A stretch of 21,045 nucleotides of DNA from Candidatus Desantisiibacteriota bacterium (GTDB taxonomy: Bacteria > JACRDZ01): the NCBI GenBank assembly GCA_016209155.1, contig JACQWU010000243.1:1-21045 (forward strand), in the 5' to 3' direction. The translations under genes were made by a program, and so were the position numbers. The notes beneath the pieces were generated by a model that worked only from the letters and a program-made list of their open reading frames with translations, was not told where the DNA came from and did no database searches. Positions 7,070-15,799 of the stretch are shown here, piece by piece. Numbering within the stretch: the first letter of the stretch is position 1; every line of letters starts with the position of its first letter.

Positions 7070-10000
7070 TTGAGCTTAGTTTATTATTATTTAAAAAATA
7101 AAAATAGTAAGTTGTTTGATTTTATTAATTTTATTGTTTCAATGTGTGCCCATATTATCCTTTTTTTCCTTTTAAATACTATCCCCAATGTTGTATCTCA
7201 GCCTGCTTCATGGACTCAGGTTCATACAGTTAAACAAAAAGGAGAAGCAGGAAAAAGCTGGGCAAGAGGAATAGAAGTAATAAACATGGTTCCACCAAAT
7301 GAAATTAAAGTTGTTGAAGGTCAAAATAAAGATAAAAGCGGTAAATTAAAAAAAATAAATTTGGTTAAAAAAGGTAAAGGTAAGTTAAAAAAGGGATTTA
7401 ATCCTAAAATCAATTTTGCAAATAAGACTGAAGCCGGACCTGAAAAACTGGTCCCGAAAAAAAATGATATAAAAGAAACTAAAGTTTTAGAAAAATCAGC
7501 TTCTGCTCCGCGTATAAAAAGCGGGGAAAGAGGAGTGCGTTCTATTACAGAGAAATCGCCTCTCAGCTCTCCTCCAACTGCTAAAGTAGGACAACCCAGT
7601 AAAAAAACCGGAGGAGATGAAGGGCCTAAGGATAAATATGCGCAGAAAGCACCGCCAAAACCCGCTCCGCTTAAGAAAGTAGAAGTTGCAAAATCATCTA
7701 TACCTGAACCGGTCAAAATAATAAAGAAGACTATGATTGCTCCAAAAGCTGTTATTCCGGTTAAAAGGGAAATTGAAAAAATAGAACCTATTGCTAAAGC
7801 AGAAGATAAAAAGATAGAGATAAAAAAACCTGAAGAAAAGATGGAAAAGCTTGAAGAAAAAGCTCCTGATATTGTTCCTAAACCGGAAGAAATTTCTAAA
7901 CAGGAAAAGATTTTTAAGGATATAACAAGTGAAATTATGAAAAAAAGCAAGATTTCAGAACCTAATCTTACCCGTGTAGCTGAACAGCCTAAAAAAATTT
8001 CTATTACTGCTAAAACTGAGGTTGTTGCAAGTGAAAAGGCAAAAGATATTTCTATTCCTGAAGAAAATAAAGATATAAAAAAAGTTGATATAAAAGACCA
8101 GTTTAAATTAGGATCTCCTGCCGGTGCATTTGAAAACAAAATAAAAGATATAGAGGGTGAAGGGCCGCCTGTGAGTTTTGCGGTCAAAGGAGATAAAGAG
8201 TTAAGCAAAGCTTTAAGAACAACTGCTGAAATTGACAATATAAAAATTTCCGAAAAAGAAATGAGTAAGACATTAGAAGAAATTGAAAGAATTGATACTA
8301 AAACAGTAAGAACTATTACTCAGGGTACAATATTAAAAAATCGTTCTACTATTGAACCCGTGCTGTCACGAGAACCCAGGCATATAAAAATGGCTTCTCT
8401 TTCTCCTTCTGAACAACAGGAAATAAAATCAGAGGATAAATCAGAGGAAAGGAGCAAAGAAGTATTAAAACCCGAAGAGAAATTTGTGAAAGCTGAGGAA
8501 ATTAACAAATTGATGGAAGAGCTTAAGAAGGAAGAAGAGAAAAAAGTAGCGGAAAATAAATTCGATACATCTTTAGAAAGTGAATTTGCACTATTAAATC
8601 AGAAAGAAGAAGTAAATAAGGATGCTAAAATTATAGGTATGGAAAATATAGTAGCATCCGGAGATAAGGGACAGTCTATTGAAACGATAAAAATAAAAAG
8701 AACATTTGATAGAAATCCCATGTCAGTTACCAAGAGAACACCTTTAACTCATGTCAGCAATGTCGGCTCAACACGACAGGTGGTAACAAAAGATATGTCC
8801 TCGGATGAAGTTAAAAAAGTTGAGAAGCAAATTGAAAAAATTAAAAAAACAGCTTTAGTAACAGGTGAAGGCGGCGGTACTGCCTTGTTTTCACCAATTA
8901 TCAATAGAATAGACTTAGATAGCCTTCTGGCTCAGGAAGAAGAAATCGGGGTGTCGCAAGGTGAAAAAACAGGCAGCCAGTTTGATGGTACGGGAGAAGA
9001 GGCTTCAGGATTTGATATAAATCCTGAACCGGACAAGGAAATAGTACAAGATTTTAAAAGCTATGAAAAAAAATCTAAAAGCGATAAGTCATTTTCAGAA
9101 AAAGAAACATTTAATTTATCTGAAGGAGGAGCAGGAGGAGAATTAAGCGGATTGGGTAAGACGAGCGGAGGAAAAGATACTTTTATCGGACTGAAAGATA
9201 AGCAGCTTACGGAAATTGAAAAACATGGCAGAGAAATTACATCTTTTCAGAAAGCCAGAGTTATTAGTATCCGTAAAGGTAAATTTCCTATGATTAAAAT
9301 AGTAGCGCATGATGCCACTCATACTCTTGGAAAAGGTGATGAGCTGGTTGTAACCTTAAGCGGTGATCCCGGGGAAAAGGCTTCTTTTGATATAGGTCTG
9401 TTTCGCACAGATATCGACATGAATGAAATTTCTCCCGGTGTTTATCGAGGATATTACAGAGTGATGGAGGGAGATAATATTGTAGATGCAACTATTGTTG
9501 GTTATTTAATGAATAGACAAAATAATCAACAGTCAATGGCTGCATCCAAAACAGTAAGTATTGATACTTCCCCCGGTGTTACAATTGCTACTCCTCCTCG
9601 TGATAGTACAGTAGATAAAGCTGTCCAGACAGTAACAGGGGTTGTTGATGATCCCGAAGTTAAAAATGTTGTATTATCTCTAAACGGCAGTATGCGTAAT
9701 GTTATAGTTGAGAATGGATTTTTTAATACAGATGTGGATCTCTTAAAAGGTAAAAATATTGTTGAAGTTATGGCAGTTAATTCAAGAGGTGATGTTGGAC
9801 GGGATAAAATAGAAATAACTTATGCCACTTATAAAGCAGGTCCAAAAGTTACTATAACTTTTCCTAACGACGGAGATATGGTAAATTTAGCTGAGAGCCT
9901 AGTACTTGAAGTACAGGGGACTATAAGTGATATTAGTTTAACAAAAGCGAAATTGCTGATAAATGATTTGCCAATGGATATTAGTGTTCAGGACGGGGAA

Positions 10001-10522
10001 TTTAAACAAAAAATAGTAGTTTTTTCTGAAATAAACAGTGTGGTGGTTCAAGCCATAAATAAGGAAGGGACAATAGGTATGAGCGAACCTATAACTGTTA
10101 AGGCGACTGGCCTTGGTCATTATGATGCAATTATAAGTCTTTATTGGGATACTCCTCAAGCAGATGTTGATTTAATAGTAAGAAGAGGTGAAAAATTTAT
10201 TTCACACAAAGCGCAAAATTTTAGAATGAATCCTAATGCCATACCGGAAGGAGAGCTGCAGCTGGATGATATGCAGGGTTTTGGACCGGAAGTTATAACA
10301 CTTAGGCAGGCTACTTCAGGATTATATTCCGTACATGCCGCTTATTATGAAGCCAATGGAGATAAATCTGTTAATGCAACCATCAGTATAACACTTACAG
10401 ATCAAAATGATCCGACAAAAATCACTTCAAAAGTATTTGGTCCGAAAACAATGAATGTAGGTGAGGAATGGAAAGTGATTTTTATTGGTATTCCCGAAAT
10501 GAGATTTTATGCTGTTGAGTAA
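7070..10522 (+). CDS. TonB/TolA-like anchored periplasm-spanning protein with Ig-like modules and a C-terminal YfaP (DUF2135) domain
   Basis: A predicted inner-membrane-anchored protein of 1150 residues, encoded directly after exbB-exbD, the place of TonB or TolA. I see one N-terminal transmembrane helix (residues ~20-38), then about 600 residues of low-complexity Lys/Glu/Pro/Ser-rich sequence with stretches such as KKPEEKMEKLEEKAPD, as in TonB/TolA spacers. A beta-sandwich module follows at ~725-830 (KGDELVVTLSGDPG ... SPGVYRGYYRVMEGDN), then two Ig-like modules (~834-920 and ~924-1013). The end (~1018-1150) is a YfaP/DUF2135 domain: LYWDTPQADVDLIV and GELQLDDMQGFGPEVITL match its WDtxxtDVDLhV and DDxxGxGPE marks. 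No TonB C-terminal fold is visible. The start is TTG 7070, six bases after AGGA; the next in-frame Met would cut into the membrane helix. By position it is the ExbB/ExbD-driven partner, but its target is unknown. Confidence 0.75.
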   Translation: MSLVYYYLKNKNSKLFDFINFIVSMCAHIILFFLLNTIPNVVSQPASWTQVHTVKQKGEAGKSWARGIEVINMVPPNEIKVVEGQNKDKSGKLKKINLVKKGKGKLKKGFNPKINFANKTEAGPEKLVPKKNDIKETKVLEKSASAPRIKSGERGVRSITEKSPLSSPPTAKVGQPSKKTGGDEGPKDKYAQKAPPKPAPLKKVEVAKSSIPEPVKIIKKTMIAPKAVIPVKREIEKIEPIAKAEDKKIEIKKPEEKMEKLEEKAPDIVPKPEEISKQEKIFKDITSEIMKKSKISEPNLTRVAEQPKKISITAKTEVVASEKAKDISIPEENKDIKKVDIKDQFKLGSPAGAFENKIKDIEGEGPPVSFAVKGDKELSKALRTTAEIDNIKISEKEMSKTLEEIERIDTKTVRTITQGTILKNRSTIEPVLSREPRHIKMASLSPSEQQEIKSEDKSEERSKEVLKPEEKFVKAEEINKLMEELKKEEEKKVAENKFDTSLESEFALLNQKEEVNKDAKIIGMENIVASGDKGQSIETIKIKRTFDRNPMSVTKRTPLTHVSNVGSTRQVVTKDMSSDEVKKVEKQIEKIKKTALVTGEGGGTALFSPIINRIDLDSLLAQEEEIGVSQGEKTGSQFDGTGEEASGFDINPEPDKEIVQDFKSYEKKSKSDKSFSEKETFNLSEGGAGGELSGLGKTSGGKDTFIGLKDKQLTEIEKHGREITSFQKARVISIRKGKFPMIKIVAHDATHTLGKGDELVVTLSGDPGEKASFDIGLFRTDIDMNEISPGVYRGYYRVMEGDNIVDATIVGYLMNRQNNQQSMAASKTVSIDTSPGVTIATPPRDSTVDKAVQTVTGVVDDPEVKNVVLSLNGSMRNVIVENGFFNTDVDLLKGKNIVEVMAVNSRGDVGRDKIEITYATYKAGPKVTITFPNDGDMVNLAESLVLEVQGTISDISLTKAKLLINDLPMDISVQDGEFKQKIVVFSEINSVVVQAINKEGTIGMSEPITVKATGLGHYDAIISLYWDTPQADVDLIVRRGEKFISHKAQNFRMNPNAIPEGELQLDDMQGFGPEVITLRQATSGLYSVHAAYYEANGDKSVNATISITLTDQNDPTKITSKVFGPKTMNVGEEWKVIFIGIPEMRFYAVE

Positions 10523-10534
10523 CAAAAATTTAAG

Positions 10535-10563
10535 TTGGCAAAATCTTAGAAAATTTGTATAAT
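10535..10563 (+). promoter_or_regulatory. Near-consensus sigma-70-type promoter for the TPR gene block
   Basis: TTGGCA at 10535-10540 (five of six) is followed after exactly 17 bases by a perfect TATAAT at 10558-10563. It lies 12 bases past the stop of the TonB-like gene. The first TPR gene starts at 10788, so a transcript from here would carry an untranslated leader of more than 200 bases containing the hairpin and dispersed repeat listed separately. This is the best promoter match in the window. Confidence 0.65.
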
Positions 10564-10583
10564 AACTAAAATATTAACTGTTC

Positions 10584-10622
10584 AGGAGGATGGTTTTATA
10601 GGCACTTTTAAAAAAAAAAGTG
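10584..10622 (+). other. Leader element: orphan AGGAGG, three-codon ORF and A-rich hairpin
   Basis: AGGAGG (10584-10589) touches an ATG at 10590 that reads Met-Val-Leu-stop. Immediately after, CACTTTT (10603-10609) can pair with AAAAGTG (10616-10622) around a six-A loop. The ribosome-binding site has no usable spacing to that ATG, so translation there is doubtful. The block lies in the predicted leader of the TPR genes and may be regulatory or may be the remains of a lost gene start. Confidence 0.3.
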
Positions 10623-10626
10623 ATGT

Positions 10627-10678
10627 AAATTAAAATGCAAAAATCAAAATGCAAAATGACAAATTAAAATTAAAATTA
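10627..10678 (+). repeat. Dispersed AT-rich intergenic repeat, copy A
   Basis: A 52-base element that recurs at 17073-17125 with one C/T substitution and one single-base length difference. Both copies are on the same strand and in intergenic sequence. It is built from related short words (AAAATGCAAAA, ATCAAAATGC, AAATTAAAATT). Here it lies in the leader of the TPR genes. The near-identity over 50 bases in different contexts marks a repeat family rather than chance A+T richness. Confidence 0.8.
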
Positions 10679-10743
10679 AATTTAAAAATGATTGTTTATT
10701 TTATACTTAAACTTATGAAAGTAAGTTATAGTTTTAATATGTG

Positions 10744-10756
10744 ATTTTGATTTTTG
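10744..10756 (-). repeat. Inverted partial copy of the dispersed repeat core
   Basis: ATTTTGATTTTTG here is the exact reverse complement of CAAAAATCAAAAT at 10638-10650 inside copy A. The two arms are 93 bases apart and bracket the rest of the leader, so copy A plus this arm (10627-10770) may be one element with inverted ends. The match is 13 bases of low complexity, hence modest confidence. Confidence 0.45.
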
Positions 10757-10787
10757 AATTTAAAATGTATCTGTTTTAGGAGGACGT

Positions 10788-11468
10788 ATGATTATGAAAA
10801 AAAGTATTATGTATTTATTATTAGTAGTTTTTTTATCTTTAACTTTTTATTTACCTGCTGAAGCAGGGGACGATAAATGCAGTAAACAATATTTATTTGC
10901 TGCAGGATTATATGAAAAGGGAAATTTTGAATTGGCAATTGAACAGTTTCAGCGTTTTATTACTGAATGCCCGCAAAATGAAACTGCCGCTGATGCTCAG
11001 TACTGGATCGGAGAATCTTATTATAATCAGGAAAAATATAAAGAAGCCATTGGTGAATATACAAAGGTAGTAGGAACATTTCCTAAAAACAAGATAGCAA
11101 GTGAATCGCAGTCAAGAATAGGAAATTGTTATTATCTTTTGCAGGATTATAAAAATTCTATTTCAGCTTATCAGAAAGTATTGGATGATTATCCTTCAAG
11201 CGAGGAAGCTCAAAGTGCATTATATTGGCTTGGCTGGAGTTATTTTAAAAATTCTGATTTTGAGAATGCAGCTAAAACCTATGACAGATTTTTGAAAAAC
11301 TATCCGCAAAGTCAGCTTGTTGTTGAAGCTGTTTTTATGCTTGGAGAATCTTTGTTTAATTTGCAGAAATATGCACCTGCGATAGATATTTATAAAAAAA
11401 TTACCGGTATGCCAACTCCACAGGAGCCATATACATTAAATTCATATTATGGTCTTGGCTGGTGTTAA
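10788..11468 (+). CDS. Exported TPR protein, CpoB/YbgF-like, 5' fragment of a split gene
   Basis: A 226-residue protein with a signal peptide (MKKSIMYLLLVVFLSLTF, cleavage near AEA|GD at ~26) and about five TPR units of the 36-37-residue kind seen in CpoB/YbgF and BamD, for example LFAAGLYEKGNFELAIEQFQ. In the Tol-Pal system CpoB follows Tol genes and links envelope constriction to peptidoglycan synthesis, so the position after ExbB/ExbD and a TolA-like gene is suggestive. AGGAGG at 10778-10783 can serve ATG 10788 or, with better spacing, ATG 10794. It stops in mid-repeat: after GLGWC, where helix A should continue, TAA intervenes. The next frame resumes at IFSRILKNYP, the end of helix B of the same repeat, and overlaps this stop. 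I read this as the front of a once continuous gene of about 1300 codons, broken by a small deletion, or as an assembly error there. Confidence 0.75.
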   Translation: MIMKKSIMYLLLVVFLSLTFYLPAEAGDDKCSKQYLFAAGLYEKGNFELAIEQFQRFITECPQNETAADAQYWIGESYYNQEKYKEAIGEYTKVVGTFPKNKIASESQSRIGNCYYLLQDYKNSISAYQKVLDDYPSSEEAQSALYWLGWSYFKNSDFENAAKTYDRFLKNYPQSQLVVEAVFMLGESLFNLQKYAPAIDIYKKITGMPTPQEPYTLNSYYGLGWC

Positions 11469-14400
11469 TTTTCAGCAGGATTTTAAAAAATTATCCGGAA
11501 AGTGAACAATGTATAGAATCTCAATATAAGATAGCCGAAAATTATTATATGAAAGGAGATTATAGTTTATCTCTTGATGAATTTTCAAAATTTGTATCTT
11601 CATATCCTGATAATAATTTAGTGCCTACAGCCAAATATTATCTCGCTGAATGTTATTTCCATGCAGATAAGTTTGATTCTGCTTTGCTTAATTATCAAAA
11701 TGTCCTTGAAAAAAATCCTGAAATAGATATTGCAGATAATCTGCAGTATAGCATAGCCTGGAGTTATTATAAAAAGAATGAAATCGATAACGCCAGAAAA
11801 AATTTTGCAATTCTTATTGAAAAATATCCGAAAAGTCAGTATTCTCCGGATAGTTATTATCGTCTTGGAGAAATATCTTATAATAAGGGAGATTTACAGG
11901 AAGCCATTGATAAATTTACAAAATTCACCGAACTTGTTCCAAATAGTCCCAATGCCAGCGATGCTTATTATTGGATAGGATGGAGCTATTATCAGCTTAA
12001 AAATTGCACGAAAACAATAGAAACATTTGAAAAATTAAAGACTAATTATCCTAAAAACCGTTATATGAGAGATATAGAATATTTAATGGCTGAGTGTTAT
12101 TATAAAGAAAATAAGCTTGAAGAATCAAAAAAATATTATAACAAGGTGTTAGAAAGTAAAGCTGATACGACTTATGTGCCTGATTCATTATTTGGGTTAG
12201 TATATGTCTATCAAAAACAAAATGATGAAAATAGAGTTATTGAATTGCTTCAGGAATTAGTTAGGAGATTTCCGGCGAGTAAATATGCTGCGGATTCATA
12301 TTTAAAACTTGGAGATTATTATTATAAGAATCAGAAGTATGAACAGTCGATAGAATCTCTAAAAAGAATTACATCAGACACAGCTTTGTACATTCAATCG
12401 GCCACTATTTTAGACAGTACACAGTCTACTTTAGAAAAACCTGTGTATAAGAATGTGAACCGGACTAATCCACAGGTAATTTATGCTCAGCTTTTAATTG
12501 CTGATGCGTATTTAAATCTTAAAGATACAAAAAACGCAGTCCGGGAGTACCGCTTTTTTCTTGAAAAATTTCCTGATAGTGAAAAAAACATAAAAGTACT
12601 TAAAGCTCTCGCATGGATTTACATTCAGGAAAAGGATTACACATCAGCAATCGTAGCATATAATGATCTACTTTCGAAAAATCCTCCGTCAAATACTATT
12701 GATGAAATACATTATAATATAGGGGAAGCCTATTATTCTTTAAAAAATTATGATAGCGCTATTTTTGAATATGAGCGGATAAGAGGAGGAGAATTTGCGG
12801 ATGATGCTCTTTATGGCAGTGCCTGGAGCAGCTTAAAGAAAAAAGATTATAAAGCAAGTATAGCTGATTTTCAGGACCTGGTAGATAAGCATCCTGATTC
12901 CAAATATCTTGCTGAATCACTTTTTCGTATAGGAGAAATTTATTATTTGCTTAATCAATATGATTCTGCATTTTATAGCTATAAGAAAAATATTGATAAG
13001 CAGCCTAAAAATGAATACTCAGATGATGCGTTTTACTGGATGGGATGGACTGGATTAAAAGGTAATGACTTTAATAAGGCGATAGAGTCGTATACTCAGC
13101 TTATTGAGAAATATCCGGGCAGCGAATTTGTTGAAGATGCTTCCTTCCGTATAGCATTTTCATATATGAGTATGAAAAACTATGATATGGCTATTAAAAA
13201 ATATCAGGAATTTTTAGCTAAATATCCTCAGGGAAAATTAGTGGAGGATGCAATATATGCTCTTTCTCAATGTTATCATGATAAAGGTGATGCAAAAGGC
13301 GGAGAAACAGAGCTTAGTGATCTTTTAGGTAAAGATTTTAATCCGGAAGTTAAAATACATATTGAATATATACTCGGGTTAAGCGCTTTTAACAGAGAAG
13401 ATTACGCAAAATGCGTTGAATATTATGAAAATTTTTTGAAAAAATATCCTGATAATAATCGAAATAAAAATGTATTATTCAGATTAGCGCAGGCTTATTA
13501 CAATCAGAAAGAATACAAAAAAGCCATAGAAAAACTTATGGAATATCGCCAGAAATTTCCGGGCGGAGAAGATTTTGAAAGTGCAATCTATTGGACAGGG
13601 CTTGCTTATTTGCAAATGAAAGAGCCTGATAAAGCACGCGAGGAATGGAATAATATTATTAATAATCCTGCAAGCAAATTAATAGGAGATGTGGAGTATC
13701 AACTTGGAGAAATATTATATGCAGCAGGTAAATTTGATGAAGCGCTTAATAAATATAAACAAATAATTGAAAAATATCCTGCTAATATAAAAGCATTTAA
13801 TGCGGCAAAATATAGTATCGGATGGACATATATTCAGCTTAAGGATAACAACACTGCCATAGAGAAATTTAATGATATTGTGGTAAATCACCCGGACAGT
13901 GAATACTGGGCATTTGCTTTTTATAAATTAGTTGAGCTTTATTCTGAGATAAATAAAAATGATGAATTGATATTATTATATGAAAAATATAGCAGTAAAT
14001 TGACAAAAGATGAAACTTATTATAATGCTTTATATCGAATAAGCACAGGATATAATGCTTTGAAAAGATATGATGATGCAATTAGGACTTATGAAATTAT
14101 TGCGGCTTCCGACAGGGAAAAATTAAAATCCAGGGCATTGCTTGCAGAGGGGTATATATATGTTGAACAGAAAAAATGGTTTAGCGCCCGCGAAAAATTT
14201 GAAAAAATAACAAAAAATTATCCTGATGAACCGGAATGGGAGGAAGCTCAATATAATCTTGCTATAACATGGATTAAAGAAAATAAATGGAATGAAGCTA
14301 TCAAAAGTTTGGAACCTTTAATTAATAAAAAAGGTGAATATTCGGATGATGCCTATTTGCTGTCAGGTATATCATATTATCAGACAGGTGATTATTCTAA

Positions 14401-14713
14401 TTCTGTGAATTTTTTACGCAAGCTTATGGATGATTTTTCCTCAAGTAAATTTGTAGCTGAAGCGCAATTTAGAATCGGGGAATCCTTATTGGCGGATAAA
14501 AAAAATAAAGAAGCTATTGTAGAATATTTAAAAATGGATATACTTTACAAAAATAGTGAATATGCAGACGATGCTTTATTACGGCTGGGTGAAATTTACG
14601 AAATGGAAAATAACCTGCCAAAAGCAAAAGAAACATATAAAGCATTTATTTCAAATTATCCTACCAGTGAACTTATGGAAGATGTAAAAAACAAATTAAA
14701 AAAACTGGAATAA
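11462..14713 (+). CDS. Giant TPR-repeat protein, 3' remainder of the split TPR gene
   Basis: This frame encodes 1083 residues made almost wholly of TPR-like units about 35-37 residues long, roughly 26-28 by counting ends such as KNYPES, EKYPKS, DKHPDS, EKYPGS and SNYPTS. Recurrent words are YYWIGWSYY, RLGEISY, FRIGE and AEAQFRIGESLL, the CpoB/BamD-type extracellular TPR style. It has no signal peptide; the first codon available is GTG 11462, which overlaps the previous stop and falls inside a repeat unit. It is therefore unlikely to have evolved as a separate gene and probably is the body of the exported protein beginning at 10788. If translated alone by reinitiation it would stay in the cytoplasm. 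The reading frame is otherwise clean over 3.2 kb, so the break is recent or artificial. It probably acts as a large periplasmic protein-binding scaffold for the ExbB/ExbD-linked machine. Confidence 0.75.
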   Translation: MLIFSRILKNYPESEQCIESQYKIAENYYMKGDYSLSLDEFSKFVSSYPDNNLVPTAKYYLAECYFHADKFDSALLNYQNVLEKNPEIDIADNLQYSIAWSYYKKNEIDNARKNFAILIEKYPKSQYSPDSYYRLGEISYNKGDLQEAIDKFTKFTELVPNSPNASDAYYWIGWSYYQLKNCTKTIETFEKLKTNYPKNRYMRDIEYLMAECYYKENKLEESKKYYNKVLESKADTTYVPDSLFGLVYVYQKQNDENRVIELLQELVRRFPASKYAADSYLKLGDYYYKNQKYEQSIESLKRITSDTALYIQSATILDSTQSTLEKPVYKNVNRTNPQVIYAQLLIADAYLNLKDTKNAVREYRFFLEKFPDSEKNIKVLKALAWIYIQEKDYTSAIVAYNDLLSKNPPSNTIDEIHYNIGEAYYSLKNYDSAIFEYERIRGGEFADDALYGSAWSSLKKKDYKASIADFQDLVDKHPDSKYLAESLFRIGEIYYLLNQYDSAFYSYKKNIDKQPKNEYSDDAFYWMGWTGLKGNDFNKAIESYTQLIEKYPGSEFVEDASFRIAFSYMSMKNYDMAIKKYQEFLAKYPQGKLVEDAIYALSQCYHDKGDAKGGETELSDLLGKDFNPEVKIHIEYILGLSAFNREDYAKCVEYYENFLKKYPDNNRNKNVLFRLAQAYYNQKEYKKAIEKLMEYRQKFPGGEDFESAIYWTGLAYLQMKEPDKAREEWNNIINNPASKLIGDVEYQLGEILYAAGKFDEALNKYKQIIEKYPANIKAFNAAKYSIGWTYIQLKDNNTAIEKFNDIVVNHPDSEYWAFAFYKLVELYSEINKNDELILLYEKYSSKLTKDETYYNALYRISTGYNALKRYDDAIRTYEIIAASDREKLKSRALLAEGYIYVEQKKWFSAREKFEKITKNYPDEPEWEEAQYNLAITWIKENKWNEAIKSLEPLINKKGEYSDDAYLLSGISYYQTGDYSNSVNFLRKLMDDFSSSKFVAEAQFRIGESLLADKKNKEAIVEYLKMDILYKNSEYADDALLRLGEIYEMENNLPKAKETYKAFISNYPTSELMEDVKNKLKKLE

Positions 14714-14736
14714 AATTATAGTAGAAGGGGGTATTT

Positions 14737-15780
14737 ATGAAAAATAAATTTCTTTATTTAAAAATATTGATTTTTGTATTTTTTATTGGGATTTTTACAG
14801 GATGCAGCAATAAAGCTGATCAGCTCCTTGCAGCAAAAAAACTAATAGATAATAAAAAATATGTTGAAGCTGTTCCAATTCTTGAAGATCTTATAAAATA
14901 TGATCCTGAAAATGCAGAAGCACATTTTTATCTTGGTATATCCTACACGTATGATAATCAACATGAAAACACAGAAGCAGCCGAGCAATTTAAGAAAGCC
15001 ATTATTGCCAAACCTGAATACGCTGAAGCGCATTATCAGCTTGGGATGACATATTATGAAGGCGGAGTAGGTACAATGGAGGATGCGATAGCTGAATTTG
15101 AAAAGGCTATTTCAATAAATCCTAAATATGCTCAGGCAATGAATAGTCTTGGACTTGCTTATTATGATAAAGGACTGGAAGAAGAAGCTATTGCTGAATG
15201 GGAAAGAACCATCAGTATAGATAATTCATTTTATCTTGCTAATAACAATCTTGGATGGCTTTATTTTAATAATAAGGAATATCAGAAATCCATTGAGCAG
15301 TATCGTAAAGCAATCAAAATTCAACCAAATGATGCTGTGGCTTTTTATAATTTAGGATTGGTATATTCCGCTATGAAACAATATGACAGTGCTGTTATTT
15401 ATTATAAGAAAGTTGTAAAGCTTACACCTAACAATCCAAACGCACATTATATTCTTGGTGATACATATTTTACAAATAACATGTATCATGAAGCAATTAA
15501 TGAATATAAAAAAGTTCTTGAAATTAATCCATTTGATGCTGAAGCCCATTTTGCTCTCGGCAGGGCAAATGAAAAAACCGGATATCTGGAAGATGCAATT
15601 GCTGAATATAAAAAAGCTCTTGAAGTGGACCCTAATTATGCAGAAGTTCATTATCAACTCGCTGAAACCTATTACCGTAACGGTAGAATAAAAGATGCAA
15701 GTGATGAATTAAAAAGCGCACTTGCTTTAGTTCCAGACTATCCGGAAGCTAAAAGTTTATTAGGTAAAATAACAAAGTAG
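14737..15780 (+). CDS. TPR-repeat lipoprotein
   Basis: A 347-residue predicted lipoprotein. The signal sequence has a basic start (MKNKFLYLK), a hydrophobic core (ILIFVFFIGIF) and the lipobox FTGC at Cys23, with Phe instead of the preferred Leu/Val/Ile three residues before. The mature part is nine or so canonical 34-residue TPRs (for example AEAHFYLGISY, AQAMNSLGLAYYDKG, AVAFYNLGLVYSAMKQYDSAV), ending in ALALVPDYPEAKSLLGKI. These are regular TPR-1 units unlike the 36-residue CpoB-type units of the gene before. Ser24 after the lipid Cys would allow outer-membrane sorting under Lol rules. It follows the giant TPR gene by 23 bases with GAAGGGGG as ribosome-binding site and precedes purD closely, so it is in the same operon. 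It is a likely protein-protein adaptor anchored in the envelope; PilW/PilF-like or NlpI-like roles are possible but not shown. Confidence 0.85.
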   Translation: MKNKFLYLKILIFVFFIGIFTGCSNKADQLLAAKKLIDNKKYVEAVPILEDLIKYDPENAEAHFYLGISYTYDNQHENTEAAEQFKKAIIAKPEYAEAHYQLGMTYYEGGVGTMEDAIAEFEKAISINPKYAQAMNSLGLAYYDKGLEEEAIAEWERTISIDNSFYLANNNLGWLYFNNKEYQKSIEQYRKAIKIQPNDAVAFYNLGLVYSAMKQYDSAVIYYKKVVKLTPNNPNAHYILGDTYFTNNMYHEAINEYKKVLEINPFDAEAHFALGRANEKTGYLEDAIAEYKKALEVDPNYAEVHYQLAETYYRNGRIKDASDELKSALALVPDYPEAKSLLGKITK

Positions 15781-15799
15781 TGATTACGTGAAGGATCAT

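Noticed and set aside
7321-8238. A 305-codon open frame on the minus strand
   Set aside because: It is the antisense of the Lys/Glu-rich spacer of the TonB-like protein, giving Ser/Phe/Ile-rich low-complexity sequence with no recognisable domain or ribosome-binding site.
11455-11475. Programmed ribosomal frameshift joining the two TPR frames
   Set aside because: There is no slippery heptamer or following structure, and a simple frame change would still leave about 11-12 residues of the TPR unit missing; a deletion explains both facts.
15352-15691. Overlapping open frames of 78 and 101 codons on both strands within the TPR lipoprotein gene
   Set aside because: They are shadows of the repetitive TPR coding sequence, without domains or ribosome-binding sites.
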